DNA of 64,000 bases from Capsulimonas corticalis. GTDB lineage: Bacteria > Armatimonadota > Armatimonadia > Armatimonadales > Capsulimonadaceae. The stretch spans positions 2,542,001-2,606,000 of the forward strand of contig NZ_AP025739.1 of NCBI RefSeq assembly GCF_003574315.2, read 5' to 3'. Position numbers and translations under genes: made by a program. Shown in pieces: positions 1-9,054 of the stretch. Positions within the stretch are counted from its first letter, which is position 1. Each line of letters opens with the position of its first letter. The notes beneath the pieces are model-generated. The model had not been told where the DNA came from. It saw only the letters and a program-made list of their open reading frames with translations, and ran no database searches.

Positions 1-568
1 CGGAGCTCAAGCCGGCGAACGAGGGCGTGCCGCCCGTCAGGTACGCCACGCCGTCGTCGGTGTGCTTCTCGTGGATCATGATCGACTCCGCCGGGCGTCC
101 GACGGCGGCCATGCTCTGCACATCGTGCTGGATCCATCCGCTGTGTCCCATCCCCATCACGCCCAGCATAGTGTTGGCGCCCGTGGAGTTGAGGTAATGC
201 GAGTAGCCGTTGGCGCTGTAGGAAATGGCGACGCCGTTGCCGGTGTAGACGCTGCCGGCGTTATAGATGATATTGCCGCTGTCGTCCGGGCATCGGAAGA
301 CGCCGTAGCTTTTGACATAAGGCTGCAAGGTCGTCGCCCAGCTATACTGCCAGTTGTCGTTGAGGCCCTGCGGAAACATCTCGTCCGAGTCCTGCACGTA
401 CTGCATGACCGCGACGCCGAGCTGTTTCATATTGCTGACGCACGAGATTTGGCGGGCCTTTTCGCGGGCCTGGGCGAACACCGGGAAAAGGATCGCAGCG
501 AGAATAGCAATTATAGCGATAACAACGAGTAATTCAATCAAAGTAAAGCCACGTTTGTTCTGTTTCAT
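1..568 (-). CDS. Prepilin-like DUF1559 protein, 3' end cut by window
   Basis: The reading frame is open from an ATG at 566-568 down to base 2, so the gene runs off the left edge and only about 189 codons are visible. The N-terminus is a type IV prepilin leader ([12 protein letters not shown]), cut after Gly, followed by one hydrophobic helix and the REKARQISC stretch typical of DUF1559 proteins. The C-terminal VDGHV motif would lie outside the window. A Shine-Dalgarno AGGAG sits about 8 bases upstream of the ATG. It is transcribed divergently from a paralogue at 1190 and has its own strong promoter at 714-742. Such proteins are thought to be exported pseudopilins or surface proteins; the exact role is unknown. 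Confidence 0.85.
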   Translation of the reverse strand, partial: MKQNKRGFTLIELLVVIAIIAILAAILFPVFAQAREKARQISCVSNMKQLGVAVMQYVQDSDEMFPQGLNDNWQYSWATTLQPYVKSYGVFRCPDDSGNIIYNAGSVYTGNGVAISYSANGYSHYLNSTGANTMLGVMGMGHSGWIQHDVQSMAAVGRPAESIMIHEKHTDDGVAYLTGGTPSFAGLSS

Positions 569-713
569 GAGTGTGTCTCCTGATCGATCGATCCCAAGCT
601 TTCGCTGGGGCGATGAGCGCGCATTCGGCCGGCTTGCGCCGCGCCAATTTGAAAGGAATGATACCGTGAGTTGTCGATAGCGATTGTGTCATCACCTCTC
701 TTTCACTGAATCG

Positions 714-742
714 AGTATATCACTGGAATCCGCGCTTGTCAA
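714..742 (-). promoter_or_regulatory. Sigma-70-type promoter of the leftmost prepilin-like gene
   Basis: Read on the minus strand: TTGACA (737-742), 17 bases, then TATACT (714-719), preceded by TGA so that it is also an extended -10. This mirrors the promoter of the divergent paralogue. Confidence 0.75.
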
Positions 743-993
743 GAGATTTTGTATATCAATTTATTAAAATCATACTAGTGTCACATATATATCCTATATT
801 AGTATGATATATACGATCGTTTCTGAAGGCGAGGCGCAACGCTGCCGCGAGAGGGGAGAAAAACGCGGGGTTCTGGGAGACTTGGAAATTCCCTGCGCAC
901 ACTGAGAGGCATTCTAGAAACACAGTTTTATATATCACTTATATATCAATGTTAATTTATGTATGATCTATATAGGTTGATTTCATGTTTTTC

Positions 994-1022
994 TTGACAT
1001 CTGACATGCGAAGTGATATACT
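994..1022 (+). promoter_or_regulatory. Sigma-70-type promoter of the prepilin-like gene at 1190
   Basis: TTGACA at 994-999, a 17-base spacer, then TATACT at 1017-1022 within GTGATATACTC. The same 11-mer occurs inverted at 713-723 in the divergent promoter. Confidence 0.78.
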
Positions 1023-1189
1023 CAGTCCTGTAGATACGCAAATGGTCTGTAGAGCGAATGACGTTGATGCCCGCATTCCTACTGTTCTCACCCCCGGCAA
1101 GACGATCCGCGGATACTGCCGACAGGCAGCGCCTCATTTGATTTATCTCAGTCGCCTAATATGTTCTTAAATCCAAACGGAGAAATGTT

Positions 1190-2047
1190 ATGAAACGAAC
1201 CCTGCGTGGTTTCACGCTGATTGAGCTGCTCGTTGTGATCGCGATTATTGCGATTCTTGCTGCAATTTTGTTCCCCGTCTTTGCCCAGGCTCGCGAAAAG
1301 GCGCGGCAAATCAGCTGCTCGTCCAATCTGAAGCAATTGGGTCTGGGGATCCTGCAATACGTTCAGGACAGCGATGAAGTCTTCCCGCCGGCGATGGACG
1401 ACGGTCATCAATGGTCCGACAGCTCCACCGCGCATTGGCAGCAGAAGATCCTGCCCTATATCAAAGCCAACGGCGTGTTCGGTTGTCCGGACGATCCCGG
1501 CGCCGGCCAGGTTGATGCCGCCAATCCATGGAAGGGCGTGATTACTTCCTACGCTGTCAATGGAGTCATCGGTTATTACGGAGACTTTGGCTACCGGCAG
1601 GCGCTGATCGGGGTTATGGGGATATCCGACGCAGGGAACACCTGGTATCCCGCGAACTATCCGGCGGCGCCGCTTTCGAAGATCGGCCGCCCCTCGGATA
1701 CGATCTTGATTGCCGAGCGCCATCAGAGCGATCTCCAGGCGGAAACGCCCGTGGACACCGGTCTCAATGGGAATTGGTCGAACTTTGCCAATGGCGGCGT
1801 CATCGCCGGTCAGCCGTGGGCGTTCGGCACATCTCTTCCGGACAGCACCCGCCCCGCCGCGCAATATCCGAACGGACCGAATGGCGGCGTTTCCGCGCAT
1901 CATTCGGGGAACCTGATGGCGAACTTCCTCTTTGTGGACGGTCACGTGAAGTCGATGCGCCCAAGCCAGACAAATCCGCAGCCCGCCACGGGCTACGATT
2001 CGAATGGACACGCCGACTCGAATAAATGGGACGCGCTGCGCCAGTAA
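1190..2047 (+). CDS. Prepilin-like DUF1559 protein
   Basis: This 285-residue protein starts with a prepilin leader: Gly8 precedes [16 protein letters not shown], the usual site for prepilin peptidase cleavage and N-methylation. One transmembrane helix and a soluble domain follow, ending in [11 protein letters not shown] near residue 245-255, the 'H-x9-DG'-type tail that defines DUF1559. CGGAG about 7 bases upstream of the ATG supports the start. It is probably exported through a type IV pilus or type II secretion-like machine and anchored in the envelope. Large paralogous families of such proteins are usual in Planctomycetota and Armatimonadota; individual roles are unknown. The small lipoprotein gene downstream is probably co-transcribed. 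Confidence 0.88.
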   Translation: MKRTLRGFTLIELLVVIAIIAILAAILFPVFAQAREKARQISCSSNLKQLGLGILQYVQDSDEVFPPAMDDGHQWSDSSTAHWQQKILPYIKANGVFGCPDDPGAGQVDAANPWKGVITSYAVNGVIGYYGDFGYRQALIGVMGISDAGNTWYPANYPAAPLSKIGRPSDTILIAERHQSDLQAETPVDTGLNGNWSNFANGGVIAGQPWAFGTSLPDSTRPAAQYPNGPNGGVSAHHSGNLMANFLFVDGHVKSMRPSQTNPQPATGYDSNGHADSNKWDALRQ

Positions 2048-2087
2048 ACGCTTGCCCCGGCTTTCCGGCCGGGCTGTCACAAAAAAT

Positions 2088-2112
2088 GCCGGCGGCTGTG
2101 AACGCCGCCGGC
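2088..2112. other. GC-rich hairpin between prepilin-like and lipoprotein genes
   Basis: GCCGGCGGC at 2088-2096 pairs perfectly with GCCGCCGGC at 2104-2112 across a 7-base loop. It is preceded by A6 but has no T-run on the plus side. It could act as an mRNA-stabilising or attenuating hairpin within the operon. Confidence 0.55.
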
Positions 2113-2131
2113 TTCTAGGAACGAACTCAAT

Positions 2132-2374
2132 ATGGACCGCGCCCGAATTCTCCTCTTGACTGCTTTGTGCATCGTGGCTCTCGCCGGATGCGGCCGTCAC
2201 GATAATAACTCCACGGATGATCTTGCTCAGCAGCGTAAGGACGTGATGGGGTCTCCCGCTCCCGCATCGGAACGAGCAAAGATCGATGCGATGCGCGCCA
2301 AGCAAGCGCAGGATATGGCGGCGGCGCAGGCCGCCGCTCAGGCGAATGCCGGGAAAACTCCGGGCAAGCCGTAA
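2132..2374 (+). CDS. Small secreted lipoprotein
   Basis: An 80-residue protein with a classical lipoprotein signal: a charged start (MDRARI), a hydrophobic core and the lipobox LAGC, with Cys19 as the lipidation site. The mature part is short, charged and rich in Ala/Gln (QDMAAAQAAAQAN), and looks extended or helical rather than globular. It lies 84 bases after the prepilin-like gene and before a terminator at 2420-2454, so the two are probably one transcription unit. No enzyme motif is visible; the function is unknown. Confidence 0.75.
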   Translation: MDRARILLLTALCIVALAGCGRHDNNSTDDLAQQRKDVMGSPAPASERAKIDAMRAKQAQDMAAAQAAAQANAGKTPGKP

Positions 2375-2419
2375 AGGCGCAGGCGCGCGGAATGGAAAAC
2401 GCAGCGGCGAGTGCGTATG

Positions 2420-2454
2420 GCTCCGGCGGACTGTGTGTCTCGCCGGAGCTTTTT
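2420..2454 (+). terminator. Rho-independent terminator
   Basis: GCTCCGGCG (2420-2428) and CGCCGGAGC (2441-2449) form a perfect 9-bp stem with a 12-base loop, followed by five T's. It ends the prepilin-lipoprotein unit just before the convergent regulator gene. Confidence 0.85.
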
Positions 2455-2480
2455 CGTCACTCTGCCCGGGAAGGAATGGG

Positions 2481-3671
2481 TTACGCGGCCGGCGGGGCGG
2501 TGGATTTTCGAACGATCAGTTCGCAGGGGAGACGGATCGTGCCGATGGGATAGGCGCCGTCGGGGCTTTCCAGGGATTCCATCAGACGCTCCGCGGCGCG
2601 CTTGCCGGCGGTGTAGATGGGCTGGGCGACGACGGTGATCGGCGGCTGATGGTACTGGAACTGGATCGCGTCGTCGTAGCCGACGACGGAGATCTGCTCC
2701 GGGACCTTGATTTCGTGACGCGCGAGAACGTCCAGAACGAACAGGGTCATCTGCAAGTCGCAGGAAAGGATCGCCGTCGGCAGCCGATTTTCTTCCTGAA
2801 GACGCGACAGCCAGCGTTCGATCAGGACTTCGTGCGAAACGTTGTTGTACGCCGGGTAGAGCAGCAGGTGCTCGGGCGCGATCGAGACCCGCGCGTCCGA
2901 TAGGGCCGCGATATAGCCACAGTAGCGATCGTACAAATTGGATTGCTGCACCGAGGCGTTCACGAGCGCGATCTTGGTGTGCCCCAAAGACAGCAGATGT
3001 TGAACGGCGTCGTAGGCTCCCTGGACGTTGTCCGTGTCGACGGCGGGAAGCTGCTTGTCTTCCTCTGTCACATCCGACGAAATTCCCACCGCCACGATGC
3101 GGCATTTCTGGTTCAACAACCGAATATCGTCGATATCGGACAGGGTGGGCGCGATCACGATCAAGCCGGCGAAGTCTTCGAGAGGCAGGCTCTCGTAATC
3201 GCCGCGCGCGAGGCCGATGTAGTTGACATCCACATCCTTGCCAAAGAACGTGTCCTGGATGCCCTGGAGCACTTCGCTGAAGTACGGGATCTGCCGCGCC
3301 CGGGAGGCGTCCTCGTTCGTGAAGGTGTGCGTGCCAAGGACGACCCCGATGCGGCTTCGGCCGGAGCGGGCCTGCGCGGACGCGTCCGTATTCGCTTCGT
3401 CGCGCGATTTCACGAATGTCCCGCTGCCGACGGTCGCCGAGAGCAGTCCCTCTTTCACGAGCTGGCGGATCGCCTTGTCGATCGTGATATGCGTCGTCCC
3501 CAGTTCCTGGGCGAGGGCGCGGCGTGAGGGCAGGGCGTCCCCGGGCGCCCACACTCCGGTGGCGATCCGCTCCCGCAGCGCATCGGTGATGCGCTGGTAG
3601 AGCGGTTTCGTTTGGCTGGAATTGTCTTCTTTTTTTCGGGACCTTACGGGCGCGGCTTCAGCAGTATCCAA
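2481..3671 (-). CDS. GntR-family regulator with LacI-type sugar-binding domain
   Basis: A 396-residue transcription factor. Residues about 20-95 form a GntR winged helix (LYQRITDALRERI, PSRRALAQELG, GLLSATVGSGTFV). Residues about 105-390 resemble the periplasmic-binding-protein fold of LacI/GalR regulators (IGVVLGTHTF, VVGYDDAIQFQYHQPPITVV). This GntR/LacI hybrid is known from AraR-type arabinose regulators and usually senses a sugar. It is divergent from the GH31/GH36 operon at 3980, so control of that operon is the natural guess. Inverted repeats around the GH31 promoter are candidate operators. The ligand cannot be read from sequence. Confidence 0.88.
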   Translation of the reverse strand: MDTAEAAPVRSRKKEDNSSQTKPLYQRITDALRERIATGVWAPGDALPSRRALAQELGTTHITIDKAIRQLVKEGLLSATVGSGTFVKSRDEANTDASAQARSGRSRIGVVLGTHTFTNEDASRARQIPYFSEVLQGIQDTFFGKDVDVNYIGLARGDYESLPLEDFAGLIVIAPTLSDIDDIRLLNQKCRIVAVGISSDVTEEDKQLPAVDTDNVQGAYDAVQHLLSLGHTKIALVNASVQQSNLYDRYCGYIAALSDARVSIAPEHLLLYPAYNNVSHEVLIERWLSRLQEENRLPTAILSCDLQMTLFVLDVLARHEIKVPEQISVVGYDDAIQFQYHQPPITVVAQPIYTAGKRAAERLMESLESPDGAYPIGTIRLPCELIVRKSTAPPAA

Positions 3672-3979
3672 ATGAGTATCTCAATTCGTCGTGCATTCAT
3701 TCCGCGTTTTGGTCAGACGCCGTATTCCGACAGCAATGTCATGTCGCGGATGAAGATTATCTCATTATAACCTATTCTTGACTGGTTTTGGCTGCGTCAC
3801 TCCTGCAAGCTCTCAAGCAGTCTCCAATCAGCGCCATCTATGTTGGGCGGATCATTGGCCGAAAGACATATTGGGGTATTGAAATTAATATAGTATTGAT
3901 ATATAATAATCCTACAAATCAATACTCTTAATCGCGTTTGGACCGTCGCCGCCGTCATCCATCGAAATTGACACATCCT
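3672..3979. other. Divergent regulator/GH31 intergenic region
   Basis: No gene is seen. On the plus side the GH31 promoter lies at 3879-3907, flanked by the inverted repeat AGTATTGAT (3892-3900) / ATCAATACT (3918-3926). On the minus side there is a TATAAT-like -10 for the regulator (3764-3769) without a clear -35. Two related words, TGAGTATCTCA (3673-3683) and ATTATCTCATTAT (about 3756-3768), could be regulator half-sites. Confidence 0.6.
3879..3926 (+). promoter_or_regulatory. GH31 promoter with overlapping inverted-repeat operator
   Basis: TTGAAA at 3879-3884, 17 bases, TATAAT at 3902-3907. A perfect 9-bp inverted repeat, AGTATTGAT/ATCAATACT, spans 3892-3926 and brackets the -10, a typical place for a repressor such as the divergent GntR/LacI hybrid. 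Confidence 0.65.
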
Positions 3980-6436
3980 ATGAACCACAAACACATTTCT
4001 CTCGCCGCAATGCTCGCGCTCGCCGTTCCCGGAAGCGGCGCCGTCCACGCCGCCGTGAACCCCGCATGGACGGGGCAGGGCGGGGTCATCGAGGTGAGCG
4101 CCTCGGCGTCCCGCAATCTTCAGGCTCGGGCGGTGGACGACGGCGTCGTTCGTCTCTGGATTAAGAACAGCCCCAGGTTTGAACGCCCGCTCTCCCAGGC
4201 GCTGACCGGCGGCGCGCGCAAGGCCGCGCCGCTCAGCGCCACGCTGCAAGGCGGGCGGCTGGCGCTGAAGTCGCCCGCCCTGCAAGTTCAGATCGATCGC
4301 AAGACGCTGGGCTTTACCGTGCTCTCCCAGGATGGAGCGCAGGCGATCCTGCGCGACGCGCGCGTGTCGTTCCAGGACGGCGGGGCCTGGACGCTCGATT
4401 ACACGCTCAGCCCGGATGAGCATCTGCTGGGGCTTGGGCAGGATAACCGTAACGGCGGCAGGCTGGAGCGGCGCGGGACGGTGCGCGATTTGTGGTCGGG
4501 CCAGCAGATCAACTCGGGGAACGTGACGGCGAACTATCCGATCCCTTTACTGATCAGCACCGGGACACACGGCCACGCCTACGGTCTGTTCGTGGATAAT
4601 ACGCATCACATGCGCTTTGATCTCGGGGCGTCGGACAAAAACACAGTGAGCGCGACGGCCGACGGCGGCGAGGCGGATCTCTATCTGATCGATGGCCCAA
4701 CGGTGAAACAAGTCGTGGAGCGTTATACAAAGCTCACGGGGCGTCCGTCGCTGCCGCCGCTCTGGGCGCTCGGCTACTGGCAAAGCAAGTGCGTCTTCTG
4801 GCAATGGAGCGATCTCGACGACGCGGAGCAGCAGCTGACCAAACGCGGCTTCCCGCACGATGTCATGGTGATCGACTACAGCTGGCCCGAATATTTGAAC
4901 GATTACGTGTGGGATAAGCGCTGGTGCGGCAAAGATGTTACGCCCGCTCAGAAAATCCAAAACTACGCCCGGCAGGGAGTTCGGATCGTGATGTCCAACT
5001 CAGGGCCGATGGTTGTGAAGGAGTCGCCGACATTCGAGCCGGGCTGGAAGTCGGGCGTGTTCGCCACCGACGGCAAGGGCAACCCTGTCCAGGCCGGATA
5101 CTACCACGGCGAACTCCTCGACTTCACCTCGCCCAATATGGACGCCTGGCTCTACCCGCAGGTAAAGCCGCTGATCGATTCGGGCGTCGCCGGCTGGTGG
5201 CTGGATCTTACCGAGCCGGAGGGCGACTCGCCCCAGACGGTTTACCAGGGCGGCGGCAGCGCCGGCGTCCACAATCAATACTCGCTGCTGGAAACGCAGT
5301 GGTTCGAAAACGCGCAGCTCAAGGCGAATCCGAACGTCCGCCCTTGGATCCTCACCCGCACCGGCTCCGCGGGCATTCAGCGCCACCATGCGTCCCTCTG
5401 GACCGGCGATACCCATAGCGACTTCGCGACGCTGGCGGCGCATCCCGGCGAGATGCTCAGCTCCGGCCTCTCCGGGATTACCTGGTGGACATCGGACTCC
5501 GGCGGCTTCCTTTCCGGGTTTTATCAGAATGACCAGTACGGCGCCCATGCGCGGCTTTACGAGCGCTGGATGCAGCTTTCCGTGTTCGCGCCAATCACGC
5601 GCGCGCACCATTCGGGGCCGGTTATGCCCTACGAGTTCGGCGCCGCCGCCGAGCAGGGCTGCCTGCGCTATCTCCAGCTTCGTTACAAGATGCTCCCCTA
5701 CATCTATTCCTACGCCTGGGAAGCGAGCCAAACCGGCCTCCCAATCACGCGCGCTCTGGCGCTGGAGTATCCCAGCGATCCCAAATCGCTGACCACTCCC
5801 GGCGACGAATACTTATTCGGCCGCGAAATGCTCGTGGCCCCCGTGCTCCGCGACGGCGTTTCCAGGCGCTCGGTTTACTTCCCTCCCGGCAAATGGATCG
5901 ACTGGGACTATGGCTATGAGTACGACGGCGGCAAAACCTGGGTCGTCGCCGCGCCGCAGAACCACATTCCGGTCGCTATTAAAGCCGGGGCGATCATCCC
6001 CATGGCGCCTCTGATGCGCAATACGTCCGAGAAGCCCTGGGATCCGATCACACTGGACGTGTTTCCGTTTGGGACATCCCACTTCACGATGTACAAGGAC
6101 GACGGCAAGAGCTTCGGATATCAAAAGGGCGAGAGCACGCTCACGAAGTTCACCAGCGTCGCGTCGGCAAGGGCGGTCAAATTTGGGATTGAGGAGTCGA
6201 ACAAGAAGTTTACGCCCAAACGATATATCGTGCGCCTCCATCTGAACAGCGCGCCCAAAGCCGTGACAGTGGATGGGGCGGCGGCGAAGTTCACGTGGGA
6301 CGCGAAAGATCGGGTGCTGACCGTGGAGCTGGCGTCCGGCGCGTCGCGTCGTCACGCCGTCGTAGCGATGCTGGACTCACGGATACTTCCACGGCGGATC
6401 GCTCCCCTGTGGGCATCCGTTCGGGGCGGCGCATAG
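3980..6436 (+). CDS. Secreted GH31 alpha-glycosidase (alpha-xylosidase/alpha-glucosidase type)
   Basis: An 818-residue protein from the ATG at 3980, chosen because it begins a good signal peptide (MNHKHISLAAMLALAVPGSG...VHA); an upstream in-frame ATG at 3938 would add a basic non-signal stretch. It has the GH31 layout: N-terminal beta domain, TIM barrel from about residue 260, C-terminal beta domains. The nucleophile is Asp409 in WWLDLTEPE and the acid/base is Asp477 in SLWTGDTHSD, both canonical. GH31 enzymes release alpha-linked glucose, xylose or galactose from chain ends; the substrate here is not resolved. The downstream GH36-like gene starts 17 bases later with its ribosome site overlapping this stop, so the two are an operon. 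Confidence 0.9.
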   Translation: MNHKHISLAAMLALAVPGSGAVHAAVNPAWTGQGGVIEVSASASRNLQARAVDDGVVRLWIKNSPRFERPLSQALTGGARKAAPLSATLQGGRLALKSPALQVQIDRKTLGFTVLSQDGAQAILRDARVSFQDGGAWTLDYTLSPDEHLLGLGQDNRNGGRLERRGTVRDLWSGQQINSGNVTANYPIPLLISTGTHGHAYGLFVDNTHHMRFDLGASDKNTVSATADGGEADLYLIDGPTVKQVVERYTKLTGRPSLPPLWALGYWQSKCVFWQWSDLDDAEQQLTKRGFPHDVMVIDYSWPEYLNDYVWDKRWCGKDVTPAQKIQNYARQGVRIVMSNSGPMVVKESPTFEPGWKSGVFATDGKGNPVQAGYYHGELLDFTSPNMDAWLYPQVKPLIDSGVAGWWLDLTEPEGDSPQTVYQGGGSAGVHNQYSLLETQWFENAQLKANPNVRPWILTRTGSAGIQRHHASLWTGDTHSDFATLAAHPGEMLSSGLSGITWWTSDSGGFLSGFYQNDQYGAHARLYERWMQLSVFAPITRAHHSGPVMPYEFGAAAEQGCLRYLQLRYKMLPYIYSYAWEASQTGLPITRALALEYPSDPKSLTTPGDEYLFGREMLVAPVLRDGVSRRSVYFPPGKWIDWDYGYEYDGGKTWVVAAPQNHIPVAIKAGAIIPMAPLMRNTSEKPWDPITLDVFPFGTSHFTMYKDDGKSFGYQKGESTLTKFTSVASARAVKFGIEESNKKFTPKRYIVRLHLNSAPKAVTVDGAAAKFTWDAKDRVLTVELASGASRRHAVVAMLDSRILPRRIAPLWASVRGGA

Positions 6437-6453
6437 AGGAGGAACGGCGCGCG

Positions 6454-8154
6454 ATGACAAACAAGATCAGTCGGAGAGACGTATTGACGGGAGCGGCGGC
6501 GCTCGGACTACAGGCGGCGGCCCTGGACTGGGGCGCGGGAGCATCGGCAGTGACGAACCATATCCATCATTCCAAGACCTTTCTCGACATTCTCCGGCCG
6601 CCAGACCATGCGCGCGTATTTACCGATGGCGGCGAACACGAGCTGACGCAATCCGAAGGAGCCTGGCGCTGGGAGGATGTCGATCTGCGCGCGACGCCGT
6701 CGAAGGACGGGCTGGCGATCGCGCTCGCCGCGCCGAAATCGCACGTGCAGCGCGTGCGGCTGCGCTGGAGCGGCGTTCTTCCCACCGATCTTCGTGTCAT
6801 GGGCGACCACTGGGAGCGCTCGTACGGCGACCTGGAGTGGCGCGGAATCTCGCCTGAGCGCGTGCTGCCCTGGTACTGCGCGACCCACGGCGGCGATGTG
6901 ACCCACGCCTACGGCGTGCGGACGCAGCCCGGCGCGTTTTGCTTCTGGCAGATTGACTCCAGCGGCGTGACCCTGTGGCTCGATGTCCGCAGCGGCGGCG
7001 TGGGCGTCGCCCTCGGCGAGCGCACGCTGGAGGTCTGCCACGTCGTCAGCCGCGAAGGCAAACCCGCCGAATCGCCGCATCAGGCGCTCAAGGAGTTCTG
7101 CGTGCGGATGTGCCCAGCGCCGCGCCTGCCCAGCGAGCCGATCTACGGCTACAATGACTGGTATTCGATGTATGGGAACGCCACGCAGAAGACCGCGCTG
7201 GCCGCCGCGCATCAGATCGTCGACCTCTCGCCTACCGGCGCGAACCGCCCGTTCGTCGTGATCGACGGCGGCTGGCAGCCTGACGGCGGCTGTGAAGGCG
7301 ATGTCTGGGATCACGGCAAGGCCGCCTACCCCGACATGCCGGGGCTCGCGGCGAAGATTCAGGAGATTGGCGGGCGGCCCGGCATCTGGGTGCGTCCGCT
7401 CTCGACCTCGGCCGCCACCAAGGAGGTGTTTCGACTGAAACACAATCCCGCCGTCTACGATCCCACCGTCCCCGGAACGCTGGAGAAGGTCGCCGCCGAC
7501 ATCGCGCGCCTGCGGCAGTGGGGCTATGGCCTGATCAAGCACGACTTCAGCACGTTCGATATTTTGGGACGGTGGGGATTTGCGATGGGAGCGCAGCTTA
7601 CGGACGACGCTTGGACCTTCGCCGAAGGCCCCAGGCGGACGAACGCCGAGATCATCAGCGCCCTGTACCGTACCATTCGGACGGCGGCGGGCGACGGCCT
7701 GCTGCTCGGCTGCAACACCGTCGGGCACCTCTCCGCCGGCCTTTTTGAGATGAGCCGCATTGGCGACGACACCAGCGGTCAGAAATGGGAGCGCACCCGC
7801 CGCATGGGCGTCAACACCCTGGCCTTCCGGGCCGCGCAGCACGACACCTTCCACGCCATCGATCCGGACGCCGTGGGATTGACCCGCGATGTTCCCTGGG
7901 CGCTCAACCATCAGTGGCTCGATCTGCTCGCGCGCAGCGGCGCCGCCGTCTTCGTGTCGCTGCCCGACGAAACGGTCACCCCGGAGCAGGCGAAAGCCCT
8001 CAAAGCCGCCTTCGCCCTGGCCGCGACGTTGCAGCCGATCGGGGAGCCGCTCGACTGGATGACGACCACCTGTCCCGAACAGTGGCGATTCGAGTCTGGA
8101 CACGCCAATTACCAGTGGTCCGAACCCGGCGGCGCCTGGCCGTTCACGGTGTGA
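6454..8154 (+). CDS. GH36-like alpha-galactosidase-type hydrolase, Tat signal
   Basis: The ATG at 6454 follows AGAGGAGG (6435-6442) and opens a twin-arginine leader (SRRDVLTGAAALGLQAA), giving 566 residues. The barrel has the clan GH-D pattern: FVVIDGGWQPDGG, then LIKHDFSTFD with Asp364 as likely nucleophile, and SRIGDDTSG with Asp438/439 as likely acid/base. This fits the GH36/GH27 retaining alpha-galactosidases, though the protein is shorter than typical GH36 enzymes and lacks their large N-terminal beta-supersandwich. It is exported folded. Coupled to the GH31 gene, it would remove alpha-galactosyl or related side chains from the same glycan. Confidence 0.8.
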   Translation: MTNKISRRDVLTGAAALGLQAAALDWGAGASAVTNHIHHSKTFLDILRPPDHARVFTDGGEHELTQSEGAWRWEDVDLRATPSKDGLAIALAAPKSHVQRVRLRWSGVLPTDLRVMGDHWERSYGDLEWRGISPERVLPWYCATHGGDVTHAYGVRTQPGAFCFWQIDSSGVTLWLDVRSGGVGVALGERTLEVCHVVSREGKPAESPHQALKEFCVRMCPAPRLPSEPIYGYNDWYSMYGNATQKTALAAAHQIVDLSPTGANRPFVVIDGGWQPDGGCEGDVWDHGKAAYPDMPGLAAKIQEIGGRPGIWVRPLSTSAATKEVFRLKHNPAVYDPTVPGTLEKVAADIARLRQWGYGLIKHDFSTFDILGRWGFAMGAQLTDDAWTFAEGPRRTNAEIISALYRTIRTAAGDGLLLGCNTVGHLSAGLFEMSRIGDDTSGQKWERTRRMGVNTLAFRAAQHDTFHAIDPDAVGLTRDVPWALNHQWLDLLARSGAAVFVSLPDETVTPEQAKALKAAFALAATLQPIGEPLDWMTTTCPEQWRFESGHANYQWSEPGGAWPFTV

Positions 8155-8163
8155 CGCTACGGC

Positions 8164-9051
8164 TCACGGAGTCATCAGAAATCCGTGGGCCATCCCGCCG
8201 CGGTCAAAGTAAAACCCGGCGATCTGGCGCTGGTTATTGATGCTTTGCGCTAGGACCGGCCCGCGCGAGCCGGAGACGGTCAGTCGTTGGAAGACGCCCC
8301 GGCGCCAGAGGTAACAGGGCGCCGGGCTCTGCGGCGCCTCACCCAGGCAATTCCCCACGATGTCGTCCCGGTCGTTGAGGCCGGTTACGATGAAATGCGT
8401 TTGAGCGCCGCTGGTGCGCAGCATCGAACGCCCGCCGTTGATGGAGAGATAGGTATGCTCTCCGTCGCTGTCGCGGTACGTGGCCGCGATATGACCGAGG
8501 TTATTGATGGCGACGCCCAGCATATGGAGATCGCGAACGCCCTTGGGGTCGATGGACATGTACTTTCCCGCCTTCCACAGATAGAGATGCCGCTTACCCT
8601 GGGAATCCGTATAAACGCCCGCGATCTGGTCTTTATCGTTGATGCTGAGGGCGTACGTGTCGGCGGCCCCGGGGTAGTCCATCGGTATCGTCAGGCCGCG
8701 ATCGAGCAGGAAGCCGTGGAAGCCGCCCTTGCGGTCGTAGTAGGACCCGACGATCTTTCCCTGGTTATTCCACGCCGCCGCGCTGGTGGTGGAAAAGCCG
8801 GCGTGCGGAAAGTCGAATGTTTTGTAAAAGCCGTACGACATCTGAAAGTAGTTCGTCGTGAGGCGGATATCGATATAACTCCCCAGAACCTCGCCGCGAT
8901 TGTTGACGCTTCGGAGAAATGTGCCGCCGATCGCTCTCGGCGCGTCAATCGTGGCGCACTTTGCTGGCGGCGGCGATTCCGCTCGGACCCCGGCCGCTCC
9001 GTTCAGATACGCGATCGCGCACAGACCCAATGTCCAGCTTCTCATGATCAT
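8164..9051 (-). CDS. Secreted HAF-repeat protein
   Basis: A 295-residue protein with a signal peptide (LGLCAIAYLNGAAGVRAES) and a series of about 40-residue repeats of the HAF type: NNRGEVLGSYID, NNQGKIVGSYYD...GFLLDRG, NDKDQIAGVYTD, NNLGHIAATYRD, NDRDDIVGNCLG, NNQRQIAGFYFD...HGFLM. These form beta-propeller-like extracellular domains with no known activity. The start lies 3 bases after the stop of the upstream P450 gene, so the two are very probably translated from one mRNA. A second ATG two codons later (9045) is equally possible. Confidence 0.8.
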   Translation of the reverse strand: MIMRSWTLGLCAIAYLNGAAGVRAESPPPAKCATIDAPRAIGGTFLRSVNNRGEVLGSYIDIRLTTNYFQMSYGFYKTFDFPHAGFSTTSAAAWNNQGKIVGSYYDRKGGFHGFLLDRGLTIPMDYPGAADTYALSINDKDQIAGVYTDSQGKRHLYLWKAGKYMSIDPKGVRDLHMLGVAINNLGHIAATYRDSDGEHTYLSINGGRSMLRTSGAQTHFIVTGLNDRDDIVGNCLGEAPQSPAPCYLWRRGVFQRLTVSGSRGPVLAQSINNQRQIAGFYFDRGGMAHGFLMTP

Positions 9052-9054
9052 GGG

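Larger units (their letters stand above)
569..1189. other. Divergent AT-rich intergenic region between two prepilin-like genes
   Basis: No gene is supported in these 621 bases. They hold two outward-facing promoters (714-742 minus, 994-1022 plus), long 5' leaders for both genes (about 140 and 160 nt), and an AT-rich core. The core contains a 9-bp inverted repeat, ATCATACTA at 769-777 and TAGTATGAT at 800-808. Many TATATCA/TGATATA words recur between 712 and 1023. I see no recognisable riboswitch in either leader. Confidence 0.7.

Noticed and set aside
569-1189. Riboswitch in the long prepilin leaders
   Set aside because: I looked for c-di-GMP (GEMM)-like conserved words and did not find a convincing set.
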